DNA of 59,296 nt, taken from assembly GCA_003553485.1 (NCBI GenBank), contig PWEJ01000101.1:1-59296 (forward strand), in the 5' to 3' direction. The number at the start of each line of letters is the position of its first letter. The first letter of the stretch is position 1. Shown piece by piece: positions 26,299 through 34,746 of this stretch. The notes beneath the pieces are model-generated. The model was not told where the DNA came from. It saw nothing but the letters and a program-made list of their open reading frames with translations, and made no database searches. The translations under genes and the position numbers were made by a program. The stretch is from Halanaerobiaceae bacterium (lineage in GTDB: Bacteria; Bacillota; Halanaerobiia; Halanaerobiales; Halarsenatibacteraceae).

Positions 26299-27444
26299 AT
26301 GGATAAATTCAATATAACTGACAGAAAAAACTGGCAGCATCAGATCTTATTTTTGTCCTATCTCTTATCACTTGTAAGTGCTGCTATTATTTACTTTACC
26401 GGTGGGACCCATCGAGTCTATCCCCAGCTAATGTATTTTCCTATAACATTAGCGGCGGTTACCAATAGCAAAAAACAGGCTTTATTACAGGCCCTGGTCA
26501 GTGGAATTTTGATTGGCCCCTTTATGCCCTTAAATGTGGAAACAGGTGTTATGCAATCGCCGCAAAATTGGCTCATCAGAACACTTATTTTTATAGCGGT
26601 AGCCCTGGTAATAAGTTCTTTTGTGGATTATTATCTGCAGGAACATAAGCATAAAGAGAGAATAAAGAGTGAATTAAAAGTAGCTAACAAAATTCAAGCC
26701 AGTATGCTGCCTAGAATTTTCCCGCCTTTCCCCAACAGGGATGAATTTGATATCTATGCCAGCATGACTCCCGCTAAAGAAGTGGGGGGAGATTTCTATG
26801 ACTTTTATATGCTTGAAGATGACAAAGTGGCTATTGTAATTGGCGATGTTTCTGGCAAAGGGGTACCAGCCGCCTTATTTATGGTAATCACTAAGACCTT
26901 GATTAAAAATGAAGCTCAGCGTAATATACCTCCAGAAGAAATTTTTTATAATGTCAATAATGCTCTCTGCCGCGATAATGAAGAACTGCTCTTTGTGACA
27001 GCCTTTTTAGGTATACTGGATTTGAAAAAAGGCAAGCTGGAGTATGTTAATGCAGGTCATAATCCACCTCTTGTCAGATTGCAGGAGAAAGAGGAGGAAT
27101 TTGAATTTTTAGAGTTAGAAAGTGGTTTTGTTTTAGGGGGCATGGCTGATTTTCCTTACCAGAGAGAAGAAATTTCTTTTCAACCTGGCGATATGATTTA
27201 TATTTATACCGATGGCATCACTGAGGCTATGAATGCTGAAAGGGAGCAGTTCTCAGAACAGAGGTTGTTGGACACCCTGAGTAAGTTAAACTCACCGGAT
27301 TTACAGGTCGCGGAGATTGAACATAAAATAAAGCTAGAGGTTAATGGTTTCACCGGTGAAGAACCGCAATATGATGATTACACAATGGTTATTTTACATC
27401 TTAGAGAAAAAACAGCTGAAAATATTGGAAAGGTAGGGAGCTAA
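26299..27444 (+). CDS. Membrane PP2C-type (SpoIIE/RsbU-like) serine phosphatase
   Basis: This protein of about 381 residues has four to five predicted membrane helices (about 15-115) and then a SpoIIE-type PP2C domain. That domain has ASMLP, GGDFYDF, GDVSGKGVPAALFM, NAGHNPPLV, DGITEAMN and YDDYTMVIL, which carry the metal-binding aspartates. It should dephosphorylate the STAS proteins and so activate the switch in response to a membrane-sensed cue. The start is uncertain. A strong RBS, ggagggg, overlaps the end of the kinase gene and points to an ATT codon at 26275, while the first ATG is 26299 with no good RBS. Confidence 0.9.
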   Translation: MDKFNITDRKNWQHQILFLSYLLSLVSAAIIYFTGGTHRVYPQLMYFPITLAAVTNSKKQALLQALVSGILIGPFMPLNVETGVMQSPQNWLIRTLIFIAVALVISSFVDYYLQEHKHKERIKSELKVANKIQASMLPRIFPPFPNRDEFDIYASMTPAKEVGGDFYDFYMLEDDKVAIVIGDVSGKGVPAALFMVITKTLIKNEAQRNIPPEEIFYNVNNALCRDNEELLFVTAFLGILDLKKGKLEYVNAGHNPPLVRLQEKEEEFEFLELESGFVLGGMADFPYQREEISFQPGDMIYIYTDGITEAMNAEREQFSEQRLLDTLSKLNSPDLQVAEIEHKIKLEVNGFTGEEPQYDDYTMVILHLREKTAENIGKVGS

Positions 27445-27445
27445 C

Positions 27446-28006
27446 ATGAAAACCAAAATAGGAATATTACTGGAAAATCGCTTTATTGACCAGGAGATAA
27501 TTTATTATCAACATCGTTTTCCTGAAGCTGGTTATGAAGTGGATTTTTTAACTCGACTCTGGGGACAACCTAGCCTGGAGTTTACGGGATTAGAGCTGGA
27601 GATGAAAATTACAGTGAATAAAAGTTTTACTGAGTTATCTGCTGATTCCTGGCAGGATTATGGAGCCCTGATAGTGCCGGCTGGTTATGTAGCCGATTAT
27701 TTATTGTATGCTGAAGAGGCTAGAGAGTTGTCGCCGGCTGTGAAGCTGCTCCAGGAAATCATGGCTGACAAGTCAATAATCAAGGGTTTTATCTGTCATG
27801 CTCTCTGGTTAGCTGGACCATTACCGGAGGTATTTTCCGGGCGGAAAGTAACCTGCCATAACAATATTATCTCTCATGTAGAAAATATGGGCGCTAATTA
27901 TATAAATCAGGATATAGTAGTAGATGATGATTTAGTAACAGCTAGAGATGGGGGGCTTTTTGCAGAATTTGCAGGAGAAATTATTGAACAGGTGGAGAAA
28001 AAATAA
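27446..28006 (+). CDS. DJ-1/PfpI family protein 1
   Basis: This 186-residue class I glutamine-amidotransferase-like protein has the nucleophile elbow GFICHALWLAG with Cys117 and an early KIGILLENRFIDQEI strand. Relatives include deglycases, proteases and stress proteins; the exact reaction is not evident. It begins one base after the stop of the phosphatase gene and is 17 bases before the tautomerase start. It is therefore probably co-transcribed with the partner-switching genes and may be one of their outputs. Confidence 0.85.
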   Translation: MKTKIGILLENRFIDQEIIYYQHRFPEAGYEVDFLTRLWGQPSLEFTGLELEMKITVNKSFTELSADSWQDYGALIVPAGYVADYLLYAEEARELSPAVKLLQEIMADKSIIKGFICHALWLAGPLPEVFSGRKVTCHNNIISHVENMGANYINQDIVVDDDLVTARDGGLFAEFAGEIIEQVEKK

Positions 28007-28023
28007 ATGAGGTGGAGATACCC

Positions 28024-28242
28024 ATGCCAGTTATAACTATCCAGTGCCTGGAACTAACAAAAGAACAAAAGGAAAAATTAGCAGACAGGATAATCACTGC
28101 TTTTGCAGAAGAGACCATTGTTTCTGCTGATAAAGTCTATCTATTTTTTGACAACTATCGACCTGAAGATGCAGCCTGTGACAAGAAATTGTTTTCTGAA
28201 AAGTATCCAAATTACTATGATATGTTCCCCGATAAAGAATGA
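28024..28242 (+). CDS. 4-oxalocrotonate tautomerase family protein
   Basis: This 72-residue protein begins MPVITIQCLELTKEQK. After Met removal the catalytic Pro1 would be N-terminal, as in tautomerases. I chose the ATG at 28024 behind gaggtggag because it exposes that proline; an ATG at 28012 would not. Family members tautomerise 2-hydroxydienoates or phenylpyruvate-like compounds. No aromatic-degradation genes are nearby, so the substrate is open. Confidence 0.85.
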   Translation: MPVITIQCLELTKEQKEKLADRIITAFAEETIVSADKVYLFFDNYRPEDAACDKKLFSEKYPNYYDMFPDKE

Positions 28243-28272
28243 GAGTAGAAGATAAAGGAGGTGGGAAATTCA

Positions 28273-28611
28273 GTGTATGAGGACAGAATCATTTATGACC
28301 AGGACCAGACCAAAGAGCAATTTACAGCTGGCATTTTATTACAGAGTTTAGGCCAGGGAGAAGAGATGAGTGTTTTACACTGGGATTTAGAGGATGGTAG
28401 TGTAGTTGATTGGCATGAGCATAGCAATGAGCAGTTTGGTTATGTGATTGCTGGCGGATTTAAAGTCTGTTTAGGAGACGAGGAGTATGAGCTGAAGGCT
28501 GGTGATGCTTACTATGTTCCAGCTGATGTTCAACATAAATTTGTCGCCCGAGGTGCTACTGAAGCTATTGATGTCTTTAGTCCTCCCCGGGAAAACTTAC
28601 CTGAGGCCTAA
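28273..28611 (+). CDS. Cupin-domain protein
   Basis: This 112-residue single-domain cupin has metal-binding motif 1 WHEHSNEQFGYVIAGGF, which includes two His and a Glu. Motif 2 is GDAYYVPADVQHKF. Proteins like this are small metalloenzymes or sugar/acid binders. GTG 28273 follows aaggaggtg; an in-frame GTG at 28261 lies within that RBS. It sits between the tautomerase and the second DJ-1 gene, which suggests they form a small metabolic set. Confidence 0.85.
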   Translation: MYEDRIIYDQDQTKEQFTAGILLQSLGQGEEMSVLHWDLEDGSVVDWHEHSNEQFGYVIAGGFKVCLGDEEYELKAGDAYYVPADVQHKFVARGATEAIDVFSPPRENLPEA

Positions 28612-28657
28612 AACCTAGGCTCTTATCGACAAAATAATTAAACTAGGAGGAAATAAG

Positions 28658-29440
28658 ATGAAAAAAGTACTGGTTTGTGCTTCGAATTATGGATTTTGGG
28701 GTGAAGAGTTGCAGGCCCCCTGGGATGCCCTCAATGAAGCTGGTTTTGACGTGACTCTAGCAACTCCGCAGGGAAAGAAGCCGCTGCCTTTAGAAGTAAG
28801 TGTTGATTCTGACTTTGTTGACCCCATAATAGATGCTAAACCCAATCCCCCTGAAGTATGCCAGCGTGTTAAAGAAATGGTGGATAATGGCGAGTTAGAC
28901 GATGCTATTAGCTTTAAAGAAGCTGACATGGCAGATTATGATGCTATTGCTATGGCCGGTGGACTGGGAGCTATGCTTGACATGGCTAACGATTATAATC
29001 TTCATCAGCTGGTCTTAGATGCCTATCGCTCAGATAAATTAATTGGCGCTATCTGTTATGCTGTTGCTGTCCTGGTCTTTTTACGGGAGCCAAAGCTTGA
29101 TTATAAAAGTGTTATTTATGGCAAACAGATAACAGCCCATCCTCGAGCCTGGGATTTTTATGGTCCTGATTATGCTTTTACCTATGATCTTTATGGGGCA
29201 ACTGAAGATAACGCTGGTACTGATGTTGTTACGCCAGGCTTTCTGCACCCTTTAGAAGATATTGTAAGAGATGCCGTGGGGCCTAAAGGAGCTTGCATTG
29301 CCAGAATTGATGCTAATCGTGAGGACCCTGAAGTTCATTGTGATTGGCCCTTTGTTACTGGAACTTCGGTGGAATCCTCCATTGCTTATGGAGAACTACT
29401 GGTGGAAGTTCTCAAAAACCCAGAGAAATATCGCAAATAA
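28658..29440 (+). CDS. DJ-1/PfpI family protein 2 (Hsp31/glyoxalase III-like)
   Basis: This 260-residue protein has an Hsp31-like start (KKVLVCASNYGFWGEELQAP), the segment AMAGGLGAMLDM and nucleophile elbow GAICYAVAVL with Cys133. The length and the inserted region (residues 40-80, rich in D and P) fit the larger subgroup that acts on methylglyoxal or related carbonyl compounds; that activity is inference. The ATG follows aggaggaaa. It is followed by a hairpin and then the ThDP enzyme. Confidence 0.85.
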   Translation: MKKVLVCASNYGFWGEELQAPWDALNEAGFDVTLATPQGKKPLPLEVSVDSDFVDPIIDAKPNPPEVCQRVKEMVDNGELDDAISFKEADMADYDAIAMAGGLGAMLDMANDYNLHQLVLDAYRSDKLIGAICYAVAVLVFLREPKLDYKSVIYGKQITAHPRAWDFYGPDYAFTYDLYGATEDNAGTDVVTPGFLHPLEDIVRDAVGPKGACIARIDANREDPEVHCDWPFVTGTSVESSIAYGELLVEVLKNPEKYRK

Positions 29441-29496
29441 CAGGCAATTATAATCTTCAGGATTAGAATTAAGTGAGAAATTTTATTGTTAAAAAC

Positions 29497-29535
29497 AACC
29501 GGCCAGTAAATATTCTTTGCTGGTCGGTTACCAGA
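29497..29535 (+). terminator. Hairpin with T-run upstream of the ThDP enzyme gene
   Basis: aaccggccag (29497-29506) pairs with ctggtcggtt (29520-29529) with one G-U pair, and a ctttttat stretch follows. It could end the DJ-1 transcript, or act as an attenuator for the next gene, which starts about 30 bases later. Confidence 0.6.
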
Positions 29536-29561
29536 CTTTTTATAAGGGATGTGACTATAAG

Positions 29562-31226
29562 ATGAACATAGCAGAAGCAATCATTAAAAACCTGGAAAAT
29601 ATAGGAGTGAAAACAGTCTTTGGAGGTTCAGGCCAATCGGATGCTGAGCTGCTCTTTGCTCTGGATAAAACCGATATTGAAGTAATTTTAATTAGGCATG
29701 AGCAGGCAGCTTCTTTCATGGCCTGTGGTTATGGCATGTTTGACTCAGACAATTTAGGAGTCTGTTTTTCCACCGCTGGCCCTGGAGTCATAAACATGAT
29801 TTCTGGTTTAGCAGTGGCCTACTCTGACTCTTTGCCAGTTCTTTCTATAACACCCTATACTCCGCCTGAATATCGCGGTCGAGGAGACTTAGGAGAAACT
29901 TCGGGATATTATCGCACCCCGGATTCCCAGAAAATGCTGGAAGCGACTACCAAGAAATCTTTTATTTTAGAGAGACCTGAAGATACCTGTGATATTTTAG
30001 AGGAGGCAATAAATTTAGCCTTTGCCGAACGTCCAGGACCAGTAAATCTCCATGTGGGATACAACCTAATGAAAGAGGAGGTTCCAAACTACCGGGATAT
30101 CGAAATAGTGCGAAAACCAGTCTTAGCCTCGACAGATGAATTAGATGAATTCGCCAAAGCTTTAGGAAAAGAACTGAAGCAGGACCGGGATGTAATTGCT
30201 CTATTGGGCTATGGTTGTGTTAGAAGTGGAGCTGAAACGGAGCTTAAAGATCTTCTTGAGACCTATCAGATACCTTTTGTGACCACCATGGATGGTAAAG
30301 GAGTCCTCTCAGAGGGGCATCCCTTAGCCTTGGGTACTATAGGAGTATCTGGGGATCAGGGAGCCAAAAAAGCCTTTAAAGACGCCGAGGCAGTTTTGGC
30401 TGTAGGTAATTCCTTTGCTAAATGGTCGGCCTGGAAATTTGCTGAGGGACTTTTTGCCGATAAAAACTTATTTCATATCAATATAGCTGAAAAAGAACTT
30501 GGAAAGAACTATCAACCAGATTATGCTCTGCAGTCTGATGCTAAGCCAGCTGTAGAAGAGCTTTTAAAAAGGCTGTCAAAGGAAGACATTGAAGTTAGAG
30601 ATAATAAAGAGCTTCCTCAGGACCGCTATTACAACCGGGAGATCAACTATCAGGGTGATTTAATCCATCCCGGCGAATTAGTTTTAGAGATCAGCCATAA
30701 TCTACCAGAGGATTCTATTATTCTAGGTGATGCTGGCGGTCATATGCTCTGGCTACATTCCTATCTAAACTTAACCAAAGGCCAGAATTACCATAATCCT
30801 GGCAGTTTTGGTCCGATGGCCTTTAGTGTTAATGGAGCTTTAGGCATTAAAAAAGCCTGCCCAGAAAGACCGGTGATAGTAGGTTGTGGAGATGGTGGTT
30901 ATCAAATGTCGGGATTTGAGTTTATGACAGCAGTGGAAAATGAAATCCCCGTCATCTGGATAATATTCAACAACGGTGAGTTTAATGTCATTAAAATGTT
31001 CCACCTCCGTTTCAAAGAAACTGAAGTATATAATCACTTTGCCAATCCTGATTTTTCAGAATATGCTAAAGTCTGTGGAGGAAGAGGCTATAAAATTAGA
31101 AAGTTAGCTGATTTTGCTCCTGCCTTTAAGGAAGCCTTAGCAGCAGGTGAACCTGCTATAATAGATGTCAAGGTAGACCCTGATGTATACCCGCCTTTCT
31201 ATCTTTATGATGAAGAAGAGGAGTAA
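29562..31226 (+). CDS. Thiamine-diphosphate-dependent enzyme (acetolactate synthase-like)
   Basis: This protein of about 554 residues has the three-domain architecture of the ThDP decarboxylase/synthase family. The proton-relay Glu47 is in RHEQAASF. The ThDP/Mg motif begins GDGGYQMSGFEF (443) and ends with NN after about 27 residues. The family includes acetolactate synthase, sulfoacetaldehyde acetyltransferase and 2-oxoacid decarboxylases; no motif seen here decides between them, and no ALS small subunit follows. ATG 29562 follows aagggatgtgac; upstream in-frame codons run through the hairpin and were rejected. Confidence 0.85.
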   Translation: MNIAEAIIKNLENIGVKTVFGGSGQSDAELLFALDKTDIEVILIRHEQAASFMACGYGMFDSDNLGVCFSTAGPGVINMISGLAVAYSDSLPVLSITPYTPPEYRGRGDLGETSGYYRTPDSQKMLEATTKKSFILERPEDTCDILEEAINLAFAERPGPVNLHVGYNLMKEEVPNYRDIEIVRKPVLASTDELDEFAKALGKELKQDRDVIALLGYGCVRSGAETELKDLLETYQIPFVTTMDGKGVLSEGHPLALGTIGVSGDQGAKKAFKDAEAVLAVGNSFAKWSAWKFAEGLFADKNLFHINIAEKELGKNYQPDYALQSDAKPAVEELLKRLSKEDIEVRDNKELPQDRYYNREINYQGDLIHPGELVLEISHNLPEDSIILGDAGGHMLWLHSYLNLTKGQNYHNPGSFGPMAFSVNGALGIKKACPERPVIVGCGDGGYQMSGFEFMTAVENEIPVIWIIFNNGEFNVIKMFHLRFKETEVYNHFANPDFSEYAKVCGGRGYKIRKLADFAPAFKEALAAGEPAIIDVKVDPDVYPPFYLYDEEEE

Positions 31227-31248
31227 AGAAGTTAAGGAGGAGTAAATA

Positions 31249-31773
31249 ATGAAGAAATTATTGGCTACAATCTTCTCCGTCTTAGGAATTGTAGCTGTAT
31301 ATAATGGCGCTACCAGTGGCCGGCTGTGGCTCGGCCCGCTGGTAGTACTTATAATAGCCGTAATCAGATTTTTTTTAGAGGAAGAAGGAGTTATACTCTG
31401 GCAGAAGGCACTGATGGTGGCAGCCCTGGGAGTAATTATAGAATCAATACTCATTGCAGCAGGAATCTATACCCCTGTGGAAGAAGCGAGAATAATCATG
31501 CCCTGGCCTCTTTTGCCAGAATGGATTTTAATCCTCTGGTTGAATTTTGGTCTGGTGATAGATGATTTTAGAATGATAACCCGTGGTAAATTGCTTATCA
31601 GCAGCGCCATGTCCTTTATCTTCGCCATATTAATTTTTCTAAAATCCAGCTATTTTAACTTGCTGGTTATAGAATTTCATGTCTTCAGCCTGTTGATTAT
31701 TGGTTTTTTCTGGATATTAGGGATTGCTTTAATGCTAAAGTTTGCTCAGCGTATTGAAGCCAGGGCAATATAA
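31249..31773 (+). CDS. Membrane protein, DUF2878-like
   Basis: This 174-residue protein has about five to six hydrophobic segments. The run LPEWILILWLNFGLVIDD resembles the PLW-LLLWLNF core I associate with DUF2878 membrane proteins; that match is from memory and unverified. The ATG follows aaggaggag, 22 bases after the ThDP gene. No function can be assigned. Confidence 0.6.
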   Translation: MKKLLATIFSVLGIVAVYNGATSGRLWLGPLVVLIIAVIRFFLEEEGVILWQKALMVAALGVIIESILIAAGIYTPVEEARIIMPWPLLPEWILILWLNFGLVIDDFRMITRGKLLISSAMSFIFAILIFLKSSYFNLLVIEFHVFSLLIIGFFWILGIALMLKFAQRIEARAI

Positions 31774-31796
31774 TCATCTTTTTAGAGGTGAAAGAG

Positions 31797-32657
31797 ATGT
31801 TGAGAATTAAAGAAAACAAAAGAAGATTTTGTTTATCATTATTAATAATAGCCCTGTTGATAGCTTTACAGATTGCTTCAGTTTCTTCTCTAACTCTGGC
31901 TAATGCCGAATACCCGGCAGATATACAGCGCATCTTCGACCGGGGAGAACTTATAGTGGGAGTGTATGCAGGTGAGAGGCCGCCTTTTTTCATGGAAGAT
32001 GAGGAAGGTGAGCTTTATGGACTTGATGTGGAGATAGCCGAGGGTATAGCCGCTGAGCTAGATGTTGAACTAAATTTTAATCGGGAAGCGGAGAGTTTTG
32101 CTGAGCTTTATGAGCTAGTTAGAGATCAGGAAGTAGATATGGTGCTGTCGAAATTCAGTAAAACTTCAGAGAGACTAAGGGCTATCAAATTTACTGAGCC
32201 TTATATTGTCTTTCGCTGGGCAGTCTTACTTAACTCCGAATATGCCACTCAACAGGGGATTGTAGAATACCCCATGGATCATTTGCGCGAAGATGATTAC
32301 CTGGAGATTGGCGTGGTAGGGGGTACCTCCTGGGAAGAGTTTGCTGTAGAGCTCTTTGGTGAGGAGAAGATTGTTGGTTTAAGAGATTGGCAGGAAGTAA
32401 TCGCTGCTTTATCAGCAGGTGACATAGTGGCTGCTCTTTATGATGAAAACGAGGTCATAAGGTCAATTTATCAGAATCCTGATATAGCTCTTTTTGCTAA
32501 TACCTATGTTCTAGAGGATAGAGAAGATAAGATAGCTATTGGTCTGCCGCGAGAAAGTCAACAATTACAGGCCTGGTTGGACTATTACCTGGCAAGTAAC
32601 AATCTATTCTACACAGTTTCTGATTTATTAGATAAGTACCCGGAAATATATGAGTAA
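31797..32657 (+). CDS. Extracytoplasmic solute-binding protein, family 3
   Basis: This protein of about 286 residues has a signal peptide (LLIIALLIALQIASVSSL, cleavage near ANA-EYPADI) and a type 2 periplasmic binding fold. Fold motifs include GELIVGVYAGERPPFFMEDE, LYGLDVEIAEGIAAEL, DMVLSKFSKTSERL and FTEPYIV. Such proteins bind polar amino acids or similar solutes. No ABC permease or ATPase gene is next to it; instead an SDF-type symporter follows after 26 bases. Start ATG 31797 is behind agaggtgaaag. There is no lipobox Cys at the signal end, so release or a membrane anchor must be considered. Confidence 0.85.
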   Translation: MLRIKENKRRFCLSLLIIALLIALQIASVSSLTLANAEYPADIQRIFDRGELIVGVYAGERPPFFMEDEEGELYGLDVEIAEGIAAELDVELNFNREAESFAELYELVRDQEVDMVLSKFSKTSERLRAIKFTEPYIVFRWAVLLNSEYATQQGIVEYPMDHLREDDYLEIGVVGGTSWEEFAVELFGEEKIVGLRDWQEVIAALSAGDIVAALYDENEVIRSIYQNPDIALFANTYVLEDREDKIAIGLPRESQQLQAWLDYYLASNNLFYTVSDLLDKYPEIYE

Positions 32658-32683
32658 AAGATTTTGAGGAAGTGATTAATAAA

Positions 32684-33982
32684 ATGAAGGATAAACTGGA
32701 GATTTTATTGTCTCCCTGGGCTGTTATTTTGGGAATGGTAGCCGGGATAATAATTGGCCTAAATTTTACCGGTATCGTTCCTTATTTAGAGCCAGTGGGA
32801 GATATTTATCTTTCTCTATTAATGATGTGTGTTATTCCCATTCTAGCTTCAGCAGTTGTTACCAGTATTGGCAAACTGGTTAACTCTGAGCATAAAGGTG
32901 GTTATTTAAAAAAATTAATATCTGTCTTTGTGGTGCTGCTCCTGGCAGTGTCCCTTTTTAGTGTTATAGCTGGACTGGGCTTTGGTTTGCTGGTGGAGAT
33001 TGATAGCGACACTCAGAGAGCTATAGGAGAGATAACTATTGAAAGTGGAGAAAGTGGTCAAGACGATGTATTGGTTCCTGGAACGACGGTAAGAGAGATT
33101 AATTCTTTAGATGGTGACCTAGGTAGAAGAGATGATTTTAGCCTGATTGATTTTTTAGTAAATATAATTCCGGAAAACATCTTTACAGCTCTGGCCAATG
33201 ATGAAAATTTGCAGGTTATTTTCTTTTTTACCCTTTTTGGTTTGATGTTAAAATTCACCTCTAAAGAGGCCACTATGACCATAATCGCTTTTTTTGATGG
33301 GGTTTTTGAAGCTTTTCAAAAACTCATCAAATTAACGATGTATTTTCTGCCTCTGGGTTTGGCAGCTCTGGTAGCAACTCAGTTTGTTCAGATTGGCTTT
33401 GGGGCTTTAATTTCTCTCTTGAAATTTATTTTCTTAATTTATTTTGCTGCCCTTTTTATCTTTCTGGCTATTACTATTATCATCTGGAAAAGGGGTTCTA
33501 AAAGTTATCTTCAGCAGTTAAAGGCCATGGGAGAAACCTTGATGATCTGTCTGGGTACGAGAAATAGTTTTGCCGCCATCCCCTCAGCCATAACTGCTTT
33601 AAGTGAGGAATTGGATTTTGATACTTCTGGAGTCAACCTCTCTGTACCTTTAGGAGTATCTATCTGTCGCTTTGGCAATGTCATGGTCTTTTCTTTAGGA
33701 GCAATTTTTGCCACTCAATTATATGGAATTAGTTTAGGGCTCGAACAGCTTTTAATCGTTATAATAGTATCAGTCCTGGCCGGAATGGCCACTTCAGGAG
33801 CTCCAGGTCTAATTGCCAGAACCATGATAGGAATGGTCTTGACCCCTTTAGGAGTACCGGCAGCAGCTATTATTGCTCTTTTATTAGCAATCGACCCTGT
33901 TATAGACCCGATAACAACTGTAGTCAATGTATATCCTAACCTGGGGGCAGCTGCTATCATTGCCAGTGAAAAGGAAGAGTGA
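32684..33982 (+). CDS. Divergent dicarboxylate/amino acid:cation symporter (SDF family)
   Basis: This protein of about 432 residues has eight-plus membrane helices in the GltP/DctA fold. Recognisable late segments are SVPLGVSICRFGNVMVF, then MATSGAPGLIAR (hairpin 2) and LAIDPVIDPITTVVNV (helix 8). Key sites differ from typical members. The serine-rich hairpin 1 is GTRNSFAAIP, helix 7 has RFGN where NMDGT is usual, and the helix 8 Arg is replaced. Ion coupling and substrate are therefore uncertain. ATG 32684 follows tgaggaag. It is paired with the binding-protein gene upstream. Confidence 0.85.
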   Translation: MKDKLEILLSPWAVILGMVAGIIIGLNFTGIVPYLEPVGDIYLSLLMMCVIPILASAVVTSIGKLVNSEHKGGYLKKLISVFVVLLLAVSLFSVIAGLGFGLLVEIDSDTQRAIGEITIESGESGQDDVLVPGTTVREINSLDGDLGRRDDFSLIDFLVNIIPENIFTALANDENLQVIFFFTLFGLMLKFTSKEATMTIIAFFDGVFEAFQKLIKLTMYFLPLGLAALVATQFVQIGFGALISLLKFIFLIYFAALFIFLAITIIIWKRGSKSYLQQLKAMGETLMICLGTRNSFAAIPSAITALSEELDFDTSGVNLSVPLGVSICRFGNVMVFSLGAIFATQLYGISLGLEQLLIVIIVSVLAGMATSGAPGLIARTMIGMVLTPLGVPAAAIIALLLAIDPVIDPITTVVNVYPNLGAAAIIASEKEE

Positions 33983-34036
33983 TAATGAAGATATTGAGGA
34001 TGGGATATTTATGAACTTGATAGTTGGCAGAATTGG

Positions 34037-34723
34037 ATGTTATTTATGAGATTTATAAAAAAACTTTTTATTGGTCCTGGAATGGAAAATGAAGATTTTG
34101 CTGATATTTATTTTTCCGAAAATGAACTTAAAAACGAATTTGAGGCTGTCTGGAATGATGAATTAAAACCTTCTTTTGGTATTGAAAGATTGCTGAGGTT
34201 GTTTTTAGTATTGACTCAGTGTATTTATCCGACTATATTGATTAAAGGCTTCGTCAAACGATTATCTTACCCCCTGCAGCGATTAACTCTAGATCTATAT
34301 GTCTTATTCAAGTTTTTTTGGCTCACTTTGCTTCTTTTAACTGGTGGATATGACAATTTATTATTAGTCATTATCACTATCTATCTTTTATCAGAGACAG
34401 TTGTCTATATCCTAAATATGATAGTCCTGGCTGATATATTTTCCCACACCGTTAGCTTCAGTCGTTCCATGATTATGCTGTTATTTAATTATTTGCAGAT
34501 CTCCTTTTGTTTTGCTATCGTTTATTTGAAATTTGAACTTGTGGTCGGCATAGAGGAGCCCCTGGCAGCTGTTTACTATAGTTTGGTTACCATGACTACT
34601 CTCGGTTATGGAGAATTTTATCCTCGTTCAGGAGCTGGCCAGCTGGTTGTAATAATCCAGATGATAATTTTTAGTTTGTTTATCATGATTTTTCTCAATT
34701 ACTTCATCAATAAAAATGACTAA
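34037..34723 (+). CDS. Two-helix potassium channel-like membrane protein
   Basis: This 228-residue protein has four to five hydrophobic segments. The last two flank a pore loop with selectivity filter TTLGYGEFYP (about 187-196), the TxGYG signature of K+ channels. No voltage-sensor Arg repeat and no RCK domain are present. The N-terminal 50 residues are acidic and cytoplasmic. The start could be ATG 34037 or ATG 34046. Potassium uptake or release would suit an osmoadapting halophile; this is inference. Confidence 0.82.
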   Translation: MLFMRFIKKLFIGPGMENEDFADIYFSENELKNEFEAVWNDELKPSFGIERLLRLFLVLTQCIYPTILIKGFVKRLSYPLQRLTLDLYVLFKFFWLTLLLLTGGYDNLLLVIITIYLLSETVVYILNMIVLADIFSHTVSFSRSMIMLLFNYLQISFCFAIVYLKFELVVGIEEPLAAVYYSLVTMTTLGYGEFYPRSGAGQLVVIIQMIIFSLFIMIFLNYFINKND

Positions 34724-34746
34724 AACTTTCTGAGGAGGTAAAATAG

